64,000 nucleotides of DNA, from contig QJZR01000020.1 of the NCBI GenBank assembly GCA_003246625.1, forward strand, positions 1 to 64,000, read 5' to 3'. Both the position numbers and the translations under genes were made by a program. Positions 17,165 through 26,158 of the stretch are shown here, one piece after another. Positions within the stretch are counted from its first letter, which is position 1. Every line of letters starts with the position of its first letter. This DNA comes from Alphaproteobacteria bacterium. GTDB lineage: Bacteria; Pseudomonadota; Alphaproteobacteria; Rhodospirillales; Rhodospirillaceae. The notes under the pieces were generated by a model that saw nothing but the letters and a program-made list of their open reading frames with translations, ran no database searches and was not told the origin of the DNA.

Positions 17165-18298
17165 ATGATGCGGGGACTGACGCGCTATATCCTGAAACAA
17201 CTGCTGATCGGCATGCTTCTGGTGACCCTGGGGCTGTCGACGCTGCTGTGGCTCAGCCAATCGCTGCGCTTCGTCGACCTGATCGTCAACAAGGGCCTGT
17301 CGGTGTGGCTGTTCCTCAAGCTCACCTCGCTGTTGCTGCCCGGCTTCCTGATGGTGGTGCTGCCGATCGCCATCTTCACCGTCACCCTGTTCGTCTACAA
17401 CAAGCTCTCCGACGACCGCGAACTGGTGGTGATGCGCGCCGCCGGGCTGGGACAGTGGGGACTGTCGGTCCCCGCGCTGATCCTGGCCGCCGGCATCACC
17501 GTGCTCTCCTACACGCTGACCCTGTGGATCGCCCCGGATTCGGTGCGGACCTTCCGCGAACTGCAATGGGCGATCCGTCAGGACGTCACCCATCTGGTGC
17601 TGAAGGAAGGCGAGTTCACCGACGTCGGCGACGGCATCATCGTCTTCGTCGGCGAACGCGACGCCGACAACGTGCTGTCCCGGGTGATGATCTCGGACAC
17701 CAGCAACCCGGCCAAGGAGGTCATCGTGATGGCGGAAAAGGGCGCGCTGGTTTCCGGCGCGGCAATCCCGCGCATCCACCTGATCAACGGCAACCGCCAG
17801 GAATACACCCCGGCGGATCACGGCTTCTCGGTCCTGCACTTCGATTCCTACACCGCCGAATTCGGCGATTCCCACCCCAGCGACGAGATCCGCTTCCGCG
17901 ACGCGCGCGAACGCACCCTCAGCGAACTGTTCACCGCCGAACCCGACGAGATGCTCTCCGCCACCGACATCCGCCGCTTCCGCGTCGAGGGGGTGCAACG
18001 CCTGTTGCTGCCCTTGCAGGTCCTCAGCTTTACCCTGATGGCACTGGCCGGTCTGCTCGGCGGCCACTTCGACCGCCGCGGCCAGGGCCTGCGCGTCGCC
18101 GCCACGGTCGGCCTGATGATCGCCTTCCAGGCCGCCAACCTCGGCTTCAACAACATTGCCGGACGCAACGGACTCTTCCTGTTCCTGCAACCCGTTCTGG
18201 CGCTTCTGCCGATTGTGATTTCCTGCCACCTTTTGTACCCTGTGCACCGACGCGTCCGCGAGCAGGCGGGCGCCACAGCCGGGGTCATCGGATCTTGA
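17165..18298 (+). CDS. lptF: LPS export ABC transporter permease LptF
   Basis: The 377-residue YjgP/YjgQ-family permease has paired N-terminal helices (LTRYILKQLLIGMLLVTLGL, then LLPGFLMVVLPIAIFTVTLF), a periplasmic beta-jellyroll region at about 130-260 (LKEGEFTDVGDGIIVFVGER and LINGNRQEY), and three C-terminal helices. The family couples LptB ATPase activity to moving LPS from the inner membrane onto the Lpt bridge. The TQSLR/SQSLRFVDLIVN-type N-terminus and the RQE-rich middle fit LptF rather than LptG. Alphaproteobacteria usually have lptG immediately after; here lptD follows directly. Confidence 0.88.
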   Translation: MMRGLTRYILKQLLIGMLLVTLGLSTLLWLSQSLRFVDLIVNKGLSVWLFLKLTSLLLPGFLMVVLPIAIFTVTLFVYNKLSDDRELVVMRAAGLGQWGLSVPALILAAGITVLSYTLTLWIAPDSVRTFRELQWAIRQDVTHLVLKEGEFTDVGDGIIVFVGERDADNVLSRVMISDTSNPAKEVIVMAEKGALVSGAAIPRIHLINGNRQEYTPADHGFSVLHFDSYTAEFGDSHPSDEIRFRDARERTLSELFTAEPDEMLSATDIRRFRVEGVQRLLLPLQVLSFTLMALAGLLGGHFDRRGQGLRVAATVGLMIAFQAANLGFNNIAGRNGLFLFLQPVLALLPIVISCHLLYPVHRRVREQAGATAGVIGS

Positions 18299-18342
18299 GT
18301 TCTCCGCGCCGCCAACCGGCCCTCGCGGCCGCGCCTTCCTCC

Positions 18343-20634
18343 ATGCCGAGGAAGATCGCCTCCGCCCTGGGGGTGACCGCGTGCATCCTCGGCACGGCCA
18401 CCGCCCGTGCCGACGACGATCCCTATGCCGCCTTCAGCCTGAGCGCCTTTCCCACGATAACCGTCCGCCCCGGCAGCGCCGCCGCGCCCGCCGCCGTCGC
18501 CGCGCCTACCGCCAAACCGGCGTCGGAGCCCCTGGGCGAGGCGCCGGTCGCCCTGGCCGCCGAGGAAGTCACCCACGACCGCGAGCTCAACGTCGTCACC
18601 GCGCGCGGCGGCGTCGAAATCAACCAGGCGGGCTATACCCTGTTCGCCGACACCGTCAGCTACGCGATCAACCAGGACACCGTCACCGCCTCCGGCAACG
18701 TTTCCCTGATCTCGCCGGGGGGCGACGTCACCTTCGCCGACCACCTGCGCCTGACCGGCAAGATGCGGGAAGGCGCGGTGCAAAATCTGCTGACCGTCAC
18801 CGCCAACCTATCGCGCACCGCCGCCGCCAACGGTACCCGCCGCGTCGGCGAGAAGGGACAGCAGATCAACGAACTCGAACACGCCGTCTACAGCCCCTGC
18901 GACGCCTGCGCGGGCAGCGACACCCGCGTCTGGCAGATCAAGGCGGCGCGCATCGTCCACGACGAGGCGGACAAGGACGTCGTCTATACCGACGCGACCG
19001 TGGAAATTCTGGGTCAGCCGGTCCTCTATTCCCCCTATCTGTCGCACGCCGACCCGACGGTGAAGCGCCGCAGCGGCTTCCTCTTCCCTGGCGTCGGCAA
19101 TTCCAATTCCGTCGGGACCTACGTCAAGGTGCCGTACTACTACGTCACCTCGCCGCAGTCCGACGTCACCCTGACGCCGATGCTGACCAGCGACGATCCC
19201 TCGATCCTGATCGGCCAGTACCGGCAGAAGCTGGCGAACTCCAGCTTCATCCTCGACGCCTCGGGCCGCGCCGGCGACTCCGACGAAAACCGCGGCCACG
19301 TCGGCTTCCGCGGCGAATGGGACGCCAACGACGTCTGGCGCGGACGGGCGAACCTGCGCGCGGTTTCTTCCGACACCTACATGCGCCGCTACAAAATCGA
19401 CGTACCCAACGACTACATGGGACGGCGCGACCCGCTGTGGGAATCCTCGTTCACCAACAGCATCGCCATGGAGGGCTTCTCCGGCGACGACTACGCCCGC
19501 ATCGAGGCCCTGAGCTTCCGCGAGATGCGCGACCTCACCACCACCACCAAGAACCCCTATGCCCTGCCGCGCGCCGATTGGACGCACATCGGCGAGCGCG
19601 GCACCGCCGGCGGCTATTGGACCACCGCGCTGTCCACCGCGTCGCTGACCCGCTCCGGCGGCGAAGCCGACAGCTACCGCGTCTCCGCCTCCACCGTCTG
19701 GACCCTGCCCTACGTCGCGCCCTCGGGCGAGCACTACACCCTGACCACCTCTCTGCGCGGCGACGCCTATCAGGTCGACAAGTACGAGATGGAAAACGGC
19801 CGGACCTTCACCGGCGCCACCGGACGCCTGATCCCCGAGGCCTCCCTGCGCTGGAGCTGGCCATTCGCCAGCGTCGGCGAACGTACCACCCAGGTGATCG
19901 AGCCGGTGCTGATCGGCACCGTTTCGCCGGTCGGCGGCAACCCGATGGAAATCCCCAACGAGGACAGCCGCGACCTGGAATTCGACGACACCACGGTGCT
20001 GTTCCGCAACCGCTTCATCGGCTACGACCGCGTCGAGACCGGGCCGCGCGGCACCTATGGCCTCAACTGGAACGCCTATGTCAACGGCACCGCGAACCAG
20101 ATGAACGCCTTCGTCGGCCAAACCTATCGCACCCATGCCGACGCGGTGTTCGCCGAGACCTCGGGCATCCGCGAAGGCCTGTCCGACTATGTCGGGCGGG
20201 TGCGCTATACCTACGGCAAGTATTTCAGCTCTTCCTGGCGGGTCCGCGTCGACAACAGCAACTACGACGTGGTCGGCAACGACATCACGGTGTCCGGCGG
20301 CAACGATCCGCTGACCCTGTCCGTCGCCTACCTCAACCAACGCAACCGCTTCCGCACCAGCGCCGATACCAACGACGACATCGAGCAAAGCTCCATCGGC
20401 CTGCGCTCGCGCCTGTCCCGCGACTGGACCCTCAGCACCTCGCTGAACAACGACCTGACCGATGACGGCGGCCCCTTGTCCTTCTCCACCTACGCAACCT
20501 ACGAGGACGAATGCTTTCTGCTGCGCCTGACCGCGACGCGGGACTATACTTCCGACCGTGATACGGAAGCCGGCTGGGGGGTGGCGGCCTACCTGATCTT
20601 CAAGACCCTCGGCGATACCTCCTTCGGCATGTGA
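18343..20634 (+). CDS. lptD: LPS-assembly outer membrane protein LptD
   Basis: This protein has 763 residues from the ATG at 18343. It has a signal peptide (SALGVTACILGTATARA), an OstA/LptA-like jellyroll at about 65-200 (DRELNVVTARGGVEINQAGY), then a long beta-barrel with many Tyr/Trp strands and the family segment KRRSGFLFPGVGNSNSVGTY. It inserts LPS into the outer leaflet together with LptE. A TTG at 18295, overlapping the lptF stop, is a possible earlier in-frame start and would lengthen the leader by 16 residues. Between lptF and surA it keeps the expected alphaproteobacterial order. Confidence 0.93.
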   Translation: MPRKIASALGVTACILGTATARADDDPYAAFSLSAFPTITVRPGSAAAPAAVAAPTAKPASEPLGEAPVALAAEEVTHDRELNVVTARGGVEINQAGYTLFADTVSYAINQDTVTASGNVSLISPGGDVTFADHLRLTGKMREGAVQNLLTVTANLSRTAAANGTRRVGEKGQQINELEHAVYSPCDACAGSDTRVWQIKAARIVHDEADKDVVYTDATVEILGQPVLYSPYLSHADPTVKRRSGFLFPGVGNSNSVGTYVKVPYYYVTSPQSDVTLTPMLTSDDPSILIGQYRQKLANSSFILDASGRAGDSDENRGHVGFRGEWDANDVWRGRANLRAVSSDTYMRRYKIDVPNDYMGRRDPLWESSFTNSIAMEGFSGDDYARIEALSFREMRDLTTTTKNPYALPRADWTHIGERGTAGGYWTTALSTASLTRSGGEADSYRVSASTVWTLPYVAPSGEHYTLTTSLRGDAYQVDKYEMENGRTFTGATGRLIPEASLRWSWPFASVGERTTQVIEPVLIGTVSPVGGNPMEIPNEDSRDLEFDDTTVLFRNRFIGYDRVETGPRGTYGLNWNAYVNGTANQMNAFVGQTYRTHADAVFAETSGIREGLSDYVGRVRYTYGKYFSSSWRVRVDNSNYDVVGNDITVSGGNDPLTLSVAYLNQRNRFRTSADTNDDIEQSSIGLRSRLSRDWTLSTSLNNDLTDDGGPLSFSTYATYEDECFLLRLTATRDYTSDRDTEAGWGVAAYLIFKTLGDTSFGM

Positions 20635-20656
20635 CGAGACAGAGCGGGATGACCAG

Positions 20657-21940
20657 ATGATCCGATTCGAAAGCCTGAAACGCACGGCGGCGGCAATCTG
20701 CGGAGCCGTGGCGATTCTTCTGTCCCCCGCCGCGCCCGGCCCGGCGCACGCCAACGACGCCCTGCGCATCGCCGCCGTGGTCAACGACGACATCGTCTCG
20801 ATCTTCGACCTGTCGATCCGGCTCAAGGTGGCGCTGTTCTCGTCCCGTCTGCCCGACACCCCGGAAAACCGCCGCCGCCTCGCCCCGCAGGTGCTGCGCA
20901 GCCTGGTCGACGAGCGCTTGCAGATACAGGAGGCGAAACGCCTCAACGTCGCCATCGACGACGCCGAGGTCACCCAAGCGATCGGCCGCGTCGAAGCGGG
21001 CAACCGCATGCGGCCCGGCGGGCTTCAGGAGCTGGCGACGGCGATGGGGGTTCCCTTTTCGGCGATTTCCGAACAGATCCGCGCCCAAGCCTTGTGGATC
21101 AAGGTGGTCAACCGCCTCTACAACCAGAAGGTCATTCCCTCGGCCGAGGACATCCAGGACCGCCAGGACCAGATCCGCGCCACCCTGGGGCGGCCGCAGT
21201 TCGAGGTTTCGGAAATCTTCCTGCCCTTCGACGCCGCGCAGAACGAAACCGAGCTCGCCACGCTCGCCGAGAAGCTGTCCGAACAGTTGCGCCTGGGCGC
21301 GCCGTTCGCCCAGGCAGCCATGCAGTTTTCCCGCAGTCCGACCTCGGGCCACGGCGGCAACCTGGGCTGGGTGCCGCAGGGGCAGTTGGAACGCGAACTC
21401 GACGCCGCCCTGCTGACGATGCACGACGGCGACGTCTCCGCGCCGATCCGCACCTCTAGCGGCTATTACATCCTCAAGCTCAATCGGCGCCGCCTCCAGC
21501 AGGCCCCCGACCCGGCCGACGCCCGTCTGCGCCTGAGCCAGATCAAGCTGCCGGTCTCGGGCGAGAAGTCCCTCTCCCCCGCCGACCGCGACAAGGTGGC
21601 CGCCTATGTCGCGGGCAGCCTGCGCGGTTGCCCGGCCTTCGAAACCTACGGCAAGACCCTGGGCACCGAGGGCACCGGCCCGCTCGGCAGCATGCGGATC
21701 CGCGAAATGCCGCCGTTGGTGGCGCAGACGGTGGGCAACCTGGCGGTCGGCGACCCCAGCCCGATGGTCGAGGTCGGCGGCGTTTCCACCATCCTGATGG
21801 TCTGCGAACGCACCGTCGCCGACGGTTTGCCCTCCCATGACGATATCCGCAACAGCCTGCGCGTGGAACGTCTGGAGCGTGCCTCCGAACGTCACCTGCG
21901 CGACCTCCGGCGCATGGCGGTGATCGACGTTCGGATATGA
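20657..21940 (+). CDS. surA: Periplasmic chaperone/peptidyl-prolyl isomerase SurA
   Basis: The 427-residue protein has a signal peptide (AAAICGAVAILLSPAAPG up to HAND) and a SurA N-terminal domain (IAAVVNDDIVSIFDLSIRL). One clear parvulin domain lies around residues 180-285 (EVSEIFLPFDAAQNE, FSRSPTSGHGGNLGWV, IRTSSGYYILKL), and a second weaker one follows. SurA escorts outer membrane proteins, including LptD, across the periplasm. It starts 22 bp after lptD and overlaps pdxA by 4 bp. Confidence 0.93.
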   Translation: MIRFESLKRTAAAICGAVAILLSPAAPGPAHANDALRIAAVVNDDIVSIFDLSIRLKVALFSSRLPDTPENRRRLAPQVLRSLVDERLQIQEAKRLNVAIDDAEVTQAIGRVEAGNRMRPGGLQELATAMGVPFSAISEQIRAQALWIKVVNRLYNQKVIPSAEDIQDRQDQIRATLGRPQFEVSEIFLPFDAAQNETELATLAEKLSEQLRLGAPFAQAAMQFSRSPTSGHGGNLGWVPQGQLERELDAALLTMHDGDVSAPIRTSSGYYILKLNRRRLQQAPDPADARLRLSQIKLPVSGEKSLSPADRDKVAAYVAGSLRGCPAFETYGKTLGTEGTGPLGSMRIREMPPLVAQTVGNLAVGDPSPMVEVGGVSTILMVCERTVADGLPSHDDIRNSLRVERLERASERHLRDLRRMAVIDVRI

Positions 21941-22947
21941 CCGAGGCGCCCCTTGTCCTGTCGATGGGGGAACCGGCGGGGATCGGCCCCGACGTCGTCC
22001 TGACCGCATGGTCGGCGATGCGCGCGGGGCTGCCTCCCTTCGCCGTTCTGGCCGACCCCGACATGCTGGCGGCCCGCGCCCGGCACCTGGGTCTGAGCGT
22101 GCCGATCCGCCAACTGGCCGCCGCCGACCTGCCTGAAACCGCCGCCGTCTTCGCCGCCGCCCTGCCGGTGCTGCCGGTGCCGCTGGCCGCCCCCGGCGTT
22201 CTCGGCGCCCCCGACCCGGCCAATTCGCCGCGGGTGGCGGAAGCGATCCGCCAAGGCGTCGCCCTCTGCCGCGAGGGCCACGCCCGCGGTCTGGTCACCG
22301 CGCCGATCCACAAGGCGGCGATGGCGGCGGGCGGCTTCGCCTTCCCCGGACATACCGAATTCCTGGAATCCCTGGCCGGTCCCGGCCACCGCGCGGTGAT
22401 GATGCTGGCCTGCGCGGGCCTGCGGGTGGTGCCGCTGACCGTTCACTGCGCCCTGGCCGAGGTGCCGGAACGCCTGGCCGCATCGCCCCTCGCGGAGGTC
22501 GCCCGCATCGTCCTTGCCGCCCTCAGCCGCGATTTCGGCATCCCCCGGCCGCGTCTGGCGGTCGCCGGGCTGAACCCCCACGCCGGGGAAGACGGTCTGA
22601 TGGGCCGCGAGGAAGCCGACATCATCGCCCCCGCCCTTGCCGGACTGCGCACCGAGGGGCACGACGTCGCCGGACCGCTGCCCGCCGACACCATGTTCCA
22701 CGCCGAGGCGCGCGCCCTCTACGACGCGGCTCTCTGCATGTATCACGACCAGGCGCTGATCCCGCTGAAGACGCTGGACTTCCACGGCGGCGTCAACATC
22801 ACCCTGGGGCTGCCCTTCGTCCGCACCTCGCCCGACCACGGCACCGCGCTGGCCATCGCCGGCAGCGGCCGCGCCAACCCCGCCAGTCTGGCCGCCGCGC
22901 TCGGCGCCGCCGACGCCATCGCCCGCGCCCGGGAGACCGCCCGATGA
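21937..22947 (+). CDS. pdxA: 4-hydroxythreonine-4-phosphate dehydrogenase
   Basis: The 336-residue protein has the family start [34 protein letters not shown] with HTEFL (metal-binding His), [16 protein letters not shown], and the C-terminal [13 protein letters not shown] and [13 protein letters not shown]. It oxidises 4-phosphohydroxy-L-threonine in pyridoxal phosphate synthesis. It is coupled by ATGA overlaps both to surA before it and to rsmA after it, the classic surA-pdxA-rsmA arrangement. Confidence 0.96.
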   Translation: MTEAPLVLSMGEPAGIGPDVVLTAWSAMRAGLPPFAVLADPDMLAARARHLGLSVPIRQLAAADLPETAAVFAAALPVLPVPLAAPGVLGAPDPANSPRVAEAIRQGVALCREGHARGLVTAPIHKAAMAAGGFAFPGHTEFLESLAGPGHRAVMMLACAGLRVVPLTVHCALAEVPERLAASPLAEVARIVLAALSRDFGIPRPRLAVAGLNPHAGEDGLMGREEADIIAPALAGLRTEGHDVAGPLPADTMFHAEARALYDAALCMYHDQALIPLKTLDFHGGVNITLGLPFVRTSPDHGTALAIAGSGRANPASLAAALGAADAIARARETAR

Positions 22948-23768
22948 CCGACACCCTGCCGCCGCTACGCGAGGTCATCGCGGCCTACGGGCTCGCCGCC
23001 AAGAAGAACCTGGGGCAGAACTTCCTGCTCGACCTCAACCTCACCGCCCGCATCGCCCGCGCCGCCGGGCCGCTCGACGCGGGCACCATTGTCGAGGTCG
23101 GCCCCGGCCCCGGCGGCTTGACCCGTGGGCTGCTCTCCGAGGGGGCGGTCAACCTGGTCGCCATCGAACGCGACGACCGCTGCCTGCCCGCCCTCGCCGA
23201 CATCGCCGAGGCCTATCCCGGGCGCCTGACCGTGCTGGCCGACGACGCCCTCGCCATCGATTACGAGACCCTTGGCCCGGCGCCGCGCCGCGTCGCCGCC
23301 AACCTGCCCTACAACATCGGCACCGTACTGCTGACCCGCTGGCTGGAACGCCCCGAGCTGTTCGCCTCGATCACCGTGATGCTGCAAAAGGAAGTGGTCG
23401 ACCGCATCGTCGCGCCGCCGGGGGGCAAGGACTACGGCCGTCTCTCCGTGCTCTGCCAATGGCTGTGCGAAACCTCGGCCCTGTTCGAGGTCCACCCCGC
23501 CGCCTTCTCGCCGCCGCCCAAGGTGACCTCCGCCATCGTCCGCCTGGAACCCCGCGCCGAACCCGCCTTCCCCTGCGCGCGCGCCGATCTGGAAACCGTC
23601 ACCGCCGCCGCCTTCGGTCAACGCCGCAAGATGCTGCGCGCCGCCCTGAAATCCCTGGGAGGAGAACCCCTTTGCGCGGAGGCGGGCATCGACCCCCAGG
23701 CGCGGGCGGAGACCATCCCGGTGGCGGGCTTCTGCGCCCTGGCCCGCGCCTTCGCCGCACGGAAATAA
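22944..23768 (+). CDS. rsmA: 16S rRNA (adenine(1518)-N6/adenine(1519)-N6)-dimethyltransferase
   Basis: The 274-residue protein has the KsgA motifs [34 protein letters not shown] (SAM binding), [17 protein letters not shown] (the NLPY catalytic motif) and the C-terminal [15 protein letters not shown]. It dimethylates two adjacent adenines near the 3' end of 16S rRNA. It is the last gene of the lptF-rsmA run and is followed by an intergenic repeat with hairpins. Confidence 0.97.
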   Translation: MTDTLPPLREVIAAYGLAAKKNLGQNFLLDLNLTARIARAAGPLDAGTIVEVGPGPGGLTRGLLSEGAVNLVAIERDDRCLPALADIAEAYPGRLTVLADDALAIDYETLGPAPRRVAANLPYNIGTVLLTRWLERPELFASITVMLQKEVVDRIVAPPGGKDYGRLSVLCQWLCETSALFEVHPAAFSPPPKVTSAIVRLEPRAEPAFPCARADLETVTAAAFGQRRKMLRAALKSLGGEPLCAEAGIDPQARAETIPVAGFCALARAFAARK

Positions 23769-23945
23769 AACCAGGCCGGGGCTCCGCCCCCGGACCCCGC
23801 ACAGGGTCTTGGACCCTGTGGACCCATTCCTGCGGCAATCATCCACCACGCCGCGTGACGGTTTTATCGCGCTGCGCGCAAAAGCCTAGGAAATGGGGAG
23901 CGCGAGGGGACCGAGTCCCCTCGCAACGTTTTCCCGTACCGGGTT
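23769..23945. repeat. Intergenic repeat family 1, copy A
   Basis: The copy opens with AAACCAGGCCGGGGCTCCG, then a hairpin CACAGGGTC-TTG-GACCCTGTG (23800-23820). A module with GCGGCAATC, CCGCGTGACGG and CTGCGCGCAAAA follows, then AGGAAATGGGGA, and it closes with the hairpin CGAGGGGAC-CGA-GTCCCCTCG (23904-23924). Related copies lie at 35122-35295 and 44075-44220. It sits between convergent rsmA and proC and probably also ends their transcripts. Confidence 0.8.
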
Positions 23946-24764
23946 CTACCCCGCCAACTCGCGCGAGCGGTCGGCGGCGGCGGCCAGCGCCCGGGCGAAC
24001 AGGGGCGGCATTTCCGGCATCAAGTGGGCAAGGGCGGCGGCGGTGGTGCCGCCCGGGCTGGTGACGGCGACGCGCAGGGTGGCGGCGTCCTCGGCGCTTT
24101 GCCGCAGAAGCTCGCCGGAGCCCGCGACGGTGGCGCGGGCGAGTTTCATCGCGAGGTCGGGGGCGAGGCCGAGCTCCACGCCCGCCGCCGCCATCGCCTC
24201 GACCATGTGGAAGACATAGGCGGGGCCGCTGCCGGACAGCGCGGTGACCGCGTGCATCTGGTCCTCGTCGGCCAGCCAGACGGTTTCGCCGACGGCGGCC
24301 AGCAGGGTCGCGCCGAGTTCGCGCTGCGCCGGGGACGCGGCGGCGTTGGCGAACAGGCCGGAAATGCCGCGCCCCACCGCCGCCGGGGTATTCGGCATCA
24401 CCCGCAGCACCGGCGTTCCGGCGCCGAAGGCGGCCTCGAAGGCGGCGATCGGCTTGCCCGCGACGATGGAGACGATCAACGGCCGGGGGATCGCCGCCGC
24501 CAGCCGCGCCGCCACCGGCGGCAGGGCGTCGGCCAGTCCCTGCGGCTTGACCGCGACCAGCACCGCGCCGGGGACGAAGGCCGCCGGAACCTCCGCCGCC
24601 GTGGCGAAGGCGGCGACGCCTTTCGCCGACCAGGCGGCGCGGAGGTCGGCGTTGGCCTCGACGACGGCGACGCGGTCCTTCGGCCAGCCGCCCGCGAGCC
24701 AGCCCGAGACGAGCGCGCCGCCCATTTTGCCGCAGCCGATCACCAGGATGTTGGCGTGGGTCAT
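23946..24764 (-). CDS. proC: Pyrroline-5-carboxylate reductase
   Basis: The 272-residue protein has an N-terminal NAD(P) site (ILVIGCGKMGGALVSGW), LVAVKPQGLADAL, VLRVMPNTPAAVGRGISGLF, and the C-terminal ALSGSGPAYVFHMVEAMAAA with SPGGTTAAALAHL. It catalyses the last step of proline synthesis. It lies downstream of the YbjN gene on the same strand but is separated from it by a terminator hairpin. Confidence 0.95.
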   Translation of the reverse strand: MTHANILVIGCGKMGGALVSGWLAGGWPKDRVAVVEANADLRAAWSAKGVAAFATAAEVPAAFVPGAVLVAVKPQGLADALPPVAARLAAAIPRPLIVSIVAGKPIAAFEAAFGAGTPVLRVMPNTPAAVGRGISGLFANAAASPAQRELGATLLAAVGETVWLADEDQMHAVTALSGSGPAYVFHMVEAMAAAGVELGLAPDLAMKLARATVAGSGELLRQSAEDAATLRVAVTSPGGTTAAALAHLMPEMPPLFARALAAAADRSRELAG

Positions 24765-24821
24765 GGTTATCCCCCTGAAATTTTTGTCCGCGCCAGGAAT
24801 AGACCAGTTCCCGGCATGACG

Positions 24822-24843
24822 AAAGCCCCCTTGCGGGGGCTTT
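24822..24843. terminator. Terminator after the YbjN gene
   Basis: The arms AAAGCCCCC and GGGGGCTTT form a 9-bp stem with a TTGC loop. It lies 28 bp beyond the stop of the minus-strand YbjN gene and before the proC start. T-rich flanks occur on both sides. Confidence 0.75.
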
Positions 24844-24870
24844 TCCGGGTTCGCGGCGAAAGGGCGGGGA

Positions 24871-25374
24871 TCAGGCTTCGCCGACGGTGTCCAACATCGC
24901 CGCCTCGACCGCCTGGGCCGGGGCCTTGCCGCCCCAGGTGACGTACTGGAAGGCGGGATAGAAGCGTTCGCATTCGCTGATCGCCACGTCGATCAGGGAT
25001 TCCAGCCGGTCGGTGCCGAGGTTGAGTTCCGGCCCCAGCAGCAGGGAATAGCGGAACATCGGCAGGCCTTCGTCCGCCCACAGGGCGAAGTGGCCGATCC
25101 ACAGCTTTTCGTTGGCCAGGGCCAGAAGTTCGGCGACCGCGGCGCGGCGTGCCTCGGGCACCCGCATGTCGAGCGCGCACGAGACGTGCAGGGTTTCCAG
25201 TTCCGGCGCGAGGGCGAAGAACACCCCGTAGTCGCACCAACGCCCGGGGACCTCGACCGCCAGTTCGTCGTCACCGCGGCGTTCGAAGGTCCAGTCGCGG
25301 GCGGTGAGCACCTGTTCGATGAGTTCGAGGGGGTGGAGGGTTTCGACGTCGAATACGGTGTCGGCAGTCTGCAT
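24871..25374 (-). CDS. YbjN domain-containing protein
   Basis: The 167-residue soluble protein has the YbjN pattern: HPLELIEQVLTARDWTFERR, ELAVEVPGRWCDYGVFFAL and ANEKLWIGHFALWADEGLP, in an alpha/beta fold resembling type III secretion chaperones. YbjN proteins are linked to stress and motility phenotypes in enterobacteria; the molecular function is unknown. The YbjN-proC-ubiK neighbourhood is common in alphaproteobacteria. Confidence 0.85.
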   Translation of the reverse strand: MQTADTVFDVETLHPLELIEQVLTARDWTFERRGDDELAVEVPGRWCDYGVFFALAPELETLHVSCALDMRVPEARRAAVAELLALANEKLWIGHFALWADEGLPMFRYSLLLGPELNLGTDRLESLIDVAISECERFYPAFQYVTWGGKAPAQAVEAAMLDTVGEA

Positions 25375-25662
25375 GGGGGGAACCTCCTACTCCCGGCCGG
25401 GAAAACCGCCCGGCCTTTCAACCGGCCCCTGTGCACCGGAAGCCTCTGCCGCGTCAACGTAAATCTTTACGCGCCCCGATGCCAGACCCGCCCGGATAGC
25501 CAGAAAATCGTACCTATCGGTGATCCTTGCGGGAAAGCCACAACATCTAGAGTGCCAAAGACCCTTCCCCAATGCAAGGAGAGTTTGATGACGAAGCCAT
25601 GAAGACAGGCCGACGCCCGCGCGGAGACCCGCGCGGGCGTCGGATTCGCCAGAATTCGGCGA
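25375..25662. other. Intergenic region between ubiK and YbjN genes
   Basis: No credible gene is seen in these 288 bp. A good ribosome site, AAGGAGAGTTTG, precedes a plus-strand ATG at 25588, but the frame stops after four codons (Met-Thr-Lys-Pro). The promoter of the YbjN gene should lie at the left end, where the sequence is less GC-rich (25450-25560). The ubiK terminator lies at the right end. Confidence 0.5.
25610..25643. terminator. Strong hairpin after ubiK
   Basis: A perfect 15-bp stem (25610-25624 with 25629-25643) and a 4-nt AGAC loop lie 20 bp beyond the ubiK stop on the minus strand. There is no long T-run, but the stability makes it a likely terminator or 3' end stabiliser. Confidence 0.65.
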
Positions 25663-25989
25663 TCAGTCCTGCGGCTTTTCCACCGGAGCGGACTTGGCCG
25701 CCGGTTTCTTCGCGGCGGGTTTCTTCGCGGCGGCGGGTTTGGCGGGCTTCGCCGCCGCTTCCAGCTTGGCCAGGCGGGCCGCCAGCTTTTCCTGTTCCTC
25801 GCGCGCGGCGGCGGCCATGGCGCGCACCGCCTCGAACTCCTCGCGGCGCACCAGGTCGAGATCGGAAAGGACGCGTTCCAGGCGCTGCTTGACCGCGGTT
25901 TCCATTTCGTCCTTCAGGCCGCCGATGGCGGTGGCGGCGTCGCCGGCCAGACGCGACACGTCGTCGAACAATCGCGGACGGGATGACAT
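25663..25989 (-). CDS. ubiK: UbiK family (BMFP/YqiC) ubiquinone-biosynthesis accessory factor
   Basis: This protein has 108 residues from the ATG at 25989, which has GGAGG upstream. It has the BMFP pattern: FDDVSRLAGDAATAIGGLKD, an amphipathic region, then a coiled coil (RREEFEAVRAMAAAAREE, KLAARLAKLEA) that trimerises in characterised members. It closes with a Lys/Ala/Pro tail (AAKKPAAKKPAAK). UbiK supports the Ubi complex for aerobic ubiquinone synthesis in E. coli. The longer open frame upstream has no support. Confidence 0.85.
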   Translation of the reverse strand: MSSRPRLFDDVSRLAGDAATAIGGLKDEMETAVKQRLERVLSDLDLVRREEFEAVRAMAAAAREEQEKLAARLAKLEAAAKPAKPAAAKKPAAKKPAAKSAPVEKPQD

Positions 25990-26113
25990 CCAGGTTTCCT
26001 CCGAAGGATTGATGACGGCGCGCAAACCCCATGGCGCCGTCCGACGCTTGTCATTATGATGGCGGTGCGCGCCCCTGTCCACACCCCGGGGGGAGGCCAT
26101 ATCTCTTTTAACC

Positions 26114-26139
26114 GGAATGACAATTCCGCATTCGCGGAA
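26114..26139 (+). promoter_or_regulatory. Overlapping dyads upstream of hldD
   Basis: Two overlapping inverted repeats, GGAAT-4-ATTCC (26114-26127) and TTCCGC-4-GCGGAA (26124-26139), lie about 20 bp before the hldD start in the least GC-rich stretch. They could be an operator or mutually exclusive leader hairpins. No regulator is implied by the neighbours. Confidence 0.3.
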
Positions 26140-26158
26140 CAGCTAGAGGGAACGCCCA

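Noticed and set aside
18295-18297. TTG start for lptD overlapping the lptF stop
   Set aside because: Possible, but TTG is rare and the ATG at 18343 already gives a complete signal peptide; kept only as an alternative.
25588-25602. Plus-strand gene starting after a good ribosome site
   Set aside because: The frame has only four sense codons before TGA and no continuation in another frame that matches a family.
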